The notes under the pieces are model-generated. The model had not been told where the DNA came from and made no database searches. It saw nothing but the letters and a program-made list of their open reading frames with translations. From contig JADDPM010000086.1 of assembly GCA_016781885.1 (NCBI GenBank), positions 1 to 9,644 of the forward strand: a stretch of DNA of 9,644 nt, given 5' to 3'. Source of the stretch: Rubrobacter sp. Lineage in GTDB: Bacteria; Actinomycetota; Rubrobacteria; Rubrobacterales; Rubrobacteraceae. The position numbers were made by a program, and so were the translations under genes. Numbering within the stretch: position 1 is the first letter of the stretch; each line of letters begins with the position of its first letter. Below are positions 5,910 through 9,644 of the stretch, one piece after another.

Positions 5910-6629
5910 TTGAGCGAGGAGCGCTTGCGGGAAGAAGAGGTCCCCGAGAGCCGGCGCGAGCTACGCCGGCAGCGGCGAAAGGAGAGGGGCATCGCCGGAC
6001 TTGTCGCCCGCTTACGCCTGCCGGGCCGCTCCAAGAAGGTGACGGAGGAGCTACCGCCCGGAGAGGCCGTCCCGAAGAGCCGGCGGGAGTTGCGCGCGGA
6101 GCGCCGGAAAAAGAAGGGCGGCGGTCCCGCCGAGTTCATCATGACCATCATCGTCGCGTTTGCGCTCGTCTTCGGGGTCGTGCAGCCGTTCATCGTACAG
6201 GCCTTTCGCATCCCGTCGGGGAGCATGATCCCGACGCTGGAGATAAAGGATCGGGTACTCGCCAACAAGTTCATCTACCGCTTCACCGAGCCGGAGAGGG
6301 GAGATATCGTCGTCTTCGATAGCATCGAAGATAGCGACGAGGACACGCTCATCAAGCGCGTAGTGGGGGTGGAGGGGGATGAGATCCGGGTTCAGGGCGG
6401 CCTCCTCTTTGTAAACGGACAGCCGCAAGAGGAGCCCTATCTGAACGAAGATGAGCCGTTCAGAGGGTACTACGGCCCGACGACCGTCCCCGAGGATCAC
6501 GTCTTCGTGATGGGCGACAACCGCGCCAACTCTGCCGACTCACGCGTCTTCGGACCCGTGCCGTACGAGAACATAAAGGGTGAGGCGTTCGCACGCTTCT
6601 GGCCCATCTCGAAGATCGGTGGCATCTAG
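5910..6629 (+). CDS. lepB: signal peptidase I (second tandem copy, extended basic N-terminus)
   Basis: A second full type I signal peptidase of 239 residues, again with Ser-Lys catalysis: IPSGSMIPTL (S105), LIKRVVGVEGD (K149) and MGDNRANSADSR (201-212). The membrane anchor is at about 74-97. It differs from its neighbour by a long, very basic cytosolic tail of about 70 residues. That tail contains two copies of one motif, VPESRRELRRQRRKE (11-25) and VPKSRRELRAERRKK (54-68), 43 residues apart. The start is TTG 5910, 2 nt after the previous stop; no other in-frame start keeps the first repeat. The two genes are presumably co-transcribed. Paralogous peptidases often differ in substrate preference, and the tail could bind membrane lipid, nucleic acid or a cytosolic partner, but nothing here decides which. 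Confidence 0.94.
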   Translation: MSEERLREEEVPESRRELRRQRRKERGIAGLVARLRLPGRSKKVTEELPPGEAVPKSRRELRAERRKKKGGGPAEFIMTIIVAFALVFGVVQPFIVQAFRIPSGSMIPTLEIKDRVLANKFIYRFTEPERGDIVVFDSIEDSDEDTLIKRVVGVEGDEIRVQGGLLFVNGQPQEEPYLNEDEPFRGYYGPTTVPEDHVFVMGDNRANSADSRVFGPVPYENIKGEAFARFWPISKIGGI

Positions 6630-6763
6630 GTTTCGCTCGTCAGCGGTCAGCAAAATCGATATCTTGCGAGCGTTGAGCCGGGTCGTAGCGGCCGCGTGGC
6701 CGTTCGCGCGGTTGCGGAGATACACAGGCAAGAGCTGACGGCTCTCCCGCCGGAGGCCGGACC
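6630..6763. other. convergent intergenic region with inverted repeats
   Basis: This 134-nt gap lies between two genes that point at each other. It holds a small hairpin, AGAGC-tgacg-GCTCT (6731-6745), and GTCAGC twice directly (6639-6644 and 6646-6651) with its complement GCTGAC at 6734-6739. A bidirectional terminator is expected here, but no T-run follows the hairpin in either direction, so I do not call one. Confidence 0.35.
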
Positions 6764-7147
6764 CTACTCCACGATCTGCTCGGTCAGGCTGCGGGGGTCG
6801 AAGTAGGCCATGAAGCGCTTGACCTTGTTACCTTCGATCTCCAGGATGCTTACACCCCCGTAGGAGATGGTCTCTCCGCCCTCGGTGCCCTCGGTGGTCC
6901 ACTCCAGGGCGGCGTGACCCGCCTCGTCGGCGAAGACGTTGCGAAACTCGGACTTCATCTCATCAAAAGTCCTGCGGTAGTTCGTCCAGAACTCGCGCAG
7001 CCCATCGTGACCACTGAAGGTCTTGGGCACCGCGACGTTGCCCACATCGCAATCCTCCGTGTGGATCTCCACGAGTCCCTCCACGTCCCGGCTCTCTTCG
7101 AGCCTCCACAGCGCCTCTTTGAACCTCTCCGCAACCTCTTGGGACAA
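6764..7147 (-). CDS. SnoaL/NTF2-like domain protein
   Basis: A 127-residue soluble protein of the NTF2-like (SnoaL) superfamily, a cone-shaped alpha+beta fold used by isomerases, cyclases, dehydratases and ligand-binding proteins. It shows the usual order: an N-terminal helix (VAERFKEALWRLEESRDVEGLVEIHTEDC), a loop with a GHDGLREFW helix at about 46-54, then beta strands rich in alternating hydrophobics, ending IEGNKVKRFMAYFDPRSL, a very common closing strand of the family. The start is TTG at 7145-7147, supported by an SD (AAGGGGTGA, 7154-7162) 6 nt upstream. It is convergent with the signal peptidase genes and flanked on the other side by decayed mobile DNA. The substrate is unknown. Confidence 0.85.
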   Translation of the reverse strand: MSQEVAERFKEALWRLEESRDVEGLVEIHTEDCDVGNVAVPKTFSGHDGLREFWTNYRRTFDEMKSEFRNVFADEAGHAALEWTTEGTEGGETISYGGVSILEIEGNKVKRFMAYFDPRSLTEQIVE

Positions 7148-7200
7148 GAACGTTCACCCCTTACTCGAATAAGCGTAGCCTCTACACGAACACACCAGAC

Positions 7201-7206
7201 ATTCTA
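7201..7206 (-). promoter_or_regulatory. candidate -10 box for the SnoaL-like gene
   Basis: The minus strand reads TAGAAT here, about 54 nt upstream of the TTG start, giving a leader of roughly 45-48 nt that includes the SD. No clear -35 is seen. TACGCT nearer the gene is an alternative. Confidence 0.25.
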
Positions 7207-7244
7207 TCCGGAACCCCTGCCTCCGAATCGTGATCCGCTTGACT

Positions 7245-7457
7245 CTACAAATGCTTCATCGGCGTTTGAAGCCCGATAACTCGACAGAAGGAGTGAAAGA
7301 GTCCAAACCTTCGCAGGTAGGCCTCGTCCACGATCTCCATGGCCAGCACCCCGGAATCGGAAAGTTCGGGCTCTGGCCCGCGTCTTCGCAACTTCTCCTG
7401 CTGGATAAACCAGTTATCCACTTTGTAGAAAACGGCGACGATGGAGGTGTTTGAGGT
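7245..7457 (-). mobile_element. transposase N-terminal remnant, IS982-like
   Basis: On the minus strand an open frame between stops at 7458-7460 and 7245-7247 reads VFYKVDNWFIQQEKL, then RRRGPEPELSDSGVLAMEIV. This resembles the N-terminus of IS982-type transposases, which have a V-F-x-x-V/I-D-D-W segment, a basic stretch, P-x-LSDSE-V-L-T-M-E-V-V and then an acidic residue. The usual DD and SE are here DN and SG. After MEIVDEA the similarity fades and the frame stops. There is no in-frame ATG or GTG at the start, and the catalytic DDE domain is absent. It is a dead fragment. The family call rests on remembered motif similarity and should be treated as probable. Confidence 0.6.
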
Positions 7458-7474
7458 CTACCGGCAGAGACCTC
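7453..7474. repeat. inverted repeat GAGGTCT...AGACCTC
   Basis: Perfect 7-bp arms (7453-7459 and 7468-7474) flank an 8-nt loop at the 5' edge of the transposase remnant. No T-run follows. It may be part of the old element or chance. Confidence 0.4.
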
Positions 7475-7602
7475 CTCTCGCTTGGGCTGGTTTGGGCGCT
7501 ACCGAGCGCAAGGAGGGGCTCGTACTTTGTTCGACCCTTGGAAACCTGTACGCGGGGTTAGCGTATCGCTCGAGATTTGACCTGGGTTTGTGTCTGCCGT
7601 AA

Positions 7603-7633
7603 CCTTCTCTGAGGGAATAGGGACAGAGAAAGG
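7603..7633. repeat. imperfect inverted repeat CCTTCTCTG...CAGAGAAAGG
   Basis: Nine-bp arms with one bulged A (7603-7611 and 7624-7633) and a 12-nt loop. There is no T-run on either side, so a terminator is unlikely. On the minus strand the right side begins ACCC at 7635, so this could be near an old element end. Confidence 0.4.
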
Positions 7634-7648
7634 GTAGGTGCTTCTAAA

Positions 7649-7661
7649 ATGCAGAGTGCAT
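7649..7661. promoter_or_regulatory. palindrome ATGCA-gag-TGCAT, possible operator
   Basis: Perfect 5-bp arms around 3 nt, 15 nt upstream of the ATG of the broken transporter gene. The shape and position are compatible with a repressor site, but no regulator gene is adjacent, so this is weak. Confidence 0.2.
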
Positions 7662-7676
7662 CCGGATCTTTAGGCG

Positions 7677-8119
7677 ATGAGCGTGGGTAGGGTCGGCGGG
7701 CAGCAAGAGGACCAGGCTTCCTCTATAAGGCCGGTTATAGTTTCGAGCTTCATCGCCACCAGCATCGAGTGATACGACTTCTTCCTGTAAGGGATGGCGG
7801 CGGCGCTGGTGTTCAACCCCGCCCGCAGGCTATGACCAAGCTATTCTTCCCGAGCTTCGAGCCGCTCGCGAGTACTCTGGCGGCTTTCGGTACTTACGCG
7901 GTCGGCTTCGCGACGCTCCCGTTAGGCGGGATAGTCTTCGATCACTACGGGGACAAGACCAGGCTCATTTTGGCGCTCCTGATCATGGGTGTTGCAACGT
8001 TCTTGATGGGTCACTTACCGATCTACAACTCGATAGGCGTCTGGGCGCCGATCCTGCTCGTTGTACTTCGTTTTATCCAGGGCATAGGAGTAGGTGGCGA
8101 AGGGGGTAAAGTTTGGTGA
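7677..8119 (+). pseudogene. broken MHS-family MFS transporter, N-terminal third
   Basis: A decayed paralogue of the intact transporter that follows, equivalent to roughly its residues 25-155. From ATG 7677 the frame reads IRPVIVSSFIATSIE, then TGA (7770) where the intact gene has Trp in VEWYDFF, and TAA (7788) where it has Tyr in FLYG. A 20-nt insertion (7818-7837) then shifts the frame. The second frame reads LFFPSFEPLASTLAAFGTYA through GHLPIYNSIGVWAPILL to GIGVGGEGGKVW and a stop. Motif A (DKIGRKAM in the intact copy) has lost four residues, including the GRK core. Everything after the fourth membrane segment is missing. Identity to the intact gene is clear but far from complete, so this is an old paralogue, not a recent copy. 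Confidence 0.9.
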
Positions 8120-8196
8120 GAATATTTACTGTGGGTTAGGGGATATTAGAGGCAGTGTTAGTTAGGCCCGAAGTCTGAATGGGAGGGATTATGGAG

Positions 8197-8206
8197 AGAG
8201 GAGGCG
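8197..8206 (+). promoter_or_regulatory. Shine-Dalgarno of the MHS transporter gene
   Basis: AGGAGG (8199-8204) lies 5 nt before ATG 8210 and 2 nt before ATG 8207. Spacing favours 8210 as the true start. Confidence 0.6.
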
Positions 8207-8209
8207 ATG

Positions 8210-9589
8210 ATGGCTAATAATGATGACCAACACGGGGCGATGGACAGGCTCGGAGGAGAGGATGTAGGGGAACGAGTATCGATCAAAAAGGTAGCCTTCG
8301 CGAGCATGATAGGTACCACCGTTGAGTGGTACGACTTCTTTCTCTACGGAACCGCGGCTGCCCTGGTCTTCAACCAGCTGTTCTTCCCCAGCTACGAGCC
8401 GCTCACGGGCACGCTGCTCGCTTTTGGTACGTATGCTGTTGGCTTCTTTGCCCGGCCGGTCGGCGGTATAGTCGCCGGCCACTACGGCGACAAGATCGGC
8501 CGCAAGGCGATGCTGGTCCTCACGCTACTGATAATGGGGCTCGCAACGTTCGCCATAGGTCTCTTGCCGACATATCAAAGCATCGGAATCTGGGCGCCGA
8601 TCCTGCTCCTCGCGATGCGCCTTCTCCAGGGCTTCGGTATCGGGGGAGAATGGGGTGGCGCGGTGCTGATGGCGGTGGAGCACTCGCCTCCCAACAGGCG
8701 AGGCTTCTATGGTAGCTGGCCCCAGATAGGAGTTCCGGCGGGGCTCCTGAGCGCGAACCTTGTCTTTCTCCTCGTCAACCAGAGCATGTCGGAGGAGGCG
8801 TGGCTGGCCTGGGGTTGGCGGATACCGTTCCTGCTGAGCATCATCCTGATAGGGGTGGGGCTGTTCATCCGGCTACGCATCTCGGAGACGCCGGCCTTTG
8901 AACAGGTGAGGGAGAGCCAGACCGAGGCTGGAATGCCTATAGTAGACGTGGTGCGCACTTATCCCAAGCAGGTCCTTCAGGCCATGGGCATGCGCATCGC
9001 CGAGAACGGAGCCTTCTACGTCTTTAGCATCTTCGTGCTCACCTACGTCACCACTGCACTGGGACTGGGGAGTAGTACCGCTCAGACCGGCGTCCTGATC
9101 GCCGCCGCCATCGGGCTCGCCAGCCTCCCGTTTTGGGGGTGGCTCTCTGATCGCGTCGGCCGGCGGCCGGTGTACCTCTTCGGCGCGGTATTCTCGCTGC
9201 TGTTCGCCTTCCCCTTCTTCTGGCTCATGAATACCGAATCGACCCTCTTGATCTGGCTGGCCATCATACTGTCACTGGTCCTTGGCCACGACGCGATGTA
9301 TGGTCCGCAGGCGGCCTACTTCTGCGAGATGTTCAGCACGCGCGTCCGCTACAGTGGAGCTTCTCTGGGCTACCAGCTGGCGTCGGTGCTCGCGGGCGGA
9401 CTCTCGCCGCTCATCGCCACCGCGCTGCTTGGCTACTACGGTTATCCGGCGGTCGCTTGGTACCTGGCCGGGATGGCGCTTATAACCATCATAGCTGTCG
9501 TTACAGCGGCGGAGACGTACCGAGGAGATATCATTGAGGAGCGGCCGGAAGAGGATCCGGCACTCCGAGCGGAACCCGAGGCGCGGTAG
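8210..9589 (+). CDS. MHS-family MFS transporter (ShiA/ProP-like)
   Basis: Major facilitator superfamily protein of the metabolite:H+ symporter family, which imports shikimate, alpha-ketoglutarate, citrate, proline/betaine or similar solutes across the cytoplasmic membrane. The 459-residue product has the expected 12 membrane segments. Family hallmarks are GTTVEWYDFFLYGTAA (35-50), FARPVGGIVAGHYGDKIGRK (80-99, motif A), LLQGFGIGGEWGGA (138-151) and GWRIPFLLS (202-210). Further on are WLSDRVGRRP (311-320, the second motif A) and GPQAAYFCEMFSTRVRYSGA (365-384). The C-terminal tail is acidic. It starts at ATG 8210 after AGGAGG, so it keeps an SD, unlike several other genes here. A dead relative lies directly upstream. 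The substrate cannot be inferred; aromatic or dicarboxylic acids and osmolytes are all possible. Confidence 0.94.
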   Translation: MANNDDQHGAMDRLGGEDVGERVSIKKVAFASMIGTTVEWYDFFLYGTAAALVFNQLFFPSYEPLTGTLLAFGTYAVGFFARPVGGIVAGHYGDKIGRKAMLVLTLLIMGLATFAIGLLPTYQSIGIWAPILLLAMRLLQGFGIGGEWGGAVLMAVEHSPPNRRGFYGSWPQIGVPAGLLSANLVFLLVNQSMSEEAWLAWGWRIPFLLSIILIGVGLFIRLRISETPAFEQVRESQTEAGMPIVDVVRTYPKQVLQAMGMRIAENGAFYVFSIFVLTYVTTALGLGSSTAQTGVLIAAAIGLASLPFWGWLSDRVGRRPVYLFGAVFSLLFAFPFFWLMNTESTLLIWLAIILSLVLGHDAMYGPQAAYFCEMFSTRVRYSGASLGYQLASVLAGGLSPLIATALLGYYGYPAVAWYLAGMALITIIAVVTAAETYRGDIIEERPEEDPALRAEPEAR

Positions 9590-9625
9590 ATTAGCTAAAT
9601 GCGCCTAACAAAACCGGGTATCAGG

Positions 9626-9644
9626 TAGGATGAAGCTATGGCTA
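9626..9644 (+). promoter_or_regulatory. candidate -10 box and start of a gene leaving the window
   Basis: TAGGAT (9626-9631) ends 6 nt before an ATG at 9638-9640, followed by GCT at the right edge. There is no SD. The spacing matches the other proposed leaderless starts. Only two codons are visible, so no product can be named. Confidence 0.3.

Larger units (their letters stand above)
7458..7676. other. gene-free accessory stretch
   Basis: No supported gene is present. The stretch lies between the transposase remnant and the broken transporter and is visibly less GC-rich than the flanking genes. It holds two inverted repeats, listed separately, and no SD plus start combination leading to a family-like frame. 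It is best read as decayed mobile-element DNA. Confidence 0.5.

Noticed and set aside
7230..7454. 74-codon plus-strand open frame over the transposase remnant
   Set aside because: It has no SD and no family resemblance; the opposite strand gives the transposase-like reading.

Overview
This GC-rich window (I estimate low-to-mid 60s percent GC) has dense gene packing, many GTG and TTG starts, actinobacterial-looking proteins and short intergenic gaps. It fits a chromosomal region of a high-GC Gram-positive, plausibly a deep-branching actinobacterium such as Rubrobacter. The genus is an inference from overall protein character, not from a marker gene.

Layout: (a) 1-1476, minus strand: a PolX-type DNA polymerase/PHP nuclease whose C-terminus runs off the left edge. 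(b) 1550-5133, plus strand: five closely spaced genes, namely a PAP2 lipid phosphatase, a DedA membrane protein, a TSUP (TauE/SafE) exporter, a small nucleotidyltransferase-fold protein and a CDF cation exporter. (c) 5143-6629, plus strand: a signal peptidase I cluster made of a decayed C-terminal fragment followed by two intact tandem genes separated by 2 nt. (d) 6764-7147, minus strand: a SnoaL/NTF2-like protein convergent with the peptidase genes. (e) 7148-8206: a degraded accessory zone with a transposase fragment that looks IS982-like and a broken copy of the next transporter's N-terminal third. (f) 8210-9589, plus strand: an intact MHS-family (ShiA/ProP-like) MFS transporter, followed by a possible new gene start at the right edge.

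How the genes fit together: the PAP2 and DedA products are both plausible actors in recycling undecaprenyl-phosphate, the lipid carrier for cell wall synthesis. The signal peptidases process exported proteins. The remaining transporters handle anions, divalent metals and organic acids or osmolytes. Region (b) is therefore an envelope and transport block rather than one pathway.

The most notable observations are: a recurring TANNNT hexamer 6-8 nt upstream of six start codons without a convincing Shine-Dalgarno at that spacing, which suggests leaderless transcription; a third, frameshifted signal peptidase remnant; a duplicated basic motif in the cytosolic tail of the second peptidase; a CDF transporter with Asn replacing a metal-binding His; and a dead paralogue directly upstream of its living MHS relative. 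I do not see a clearly new multi-gene system. No rRNA, tRNA or CRISPR array is visible.
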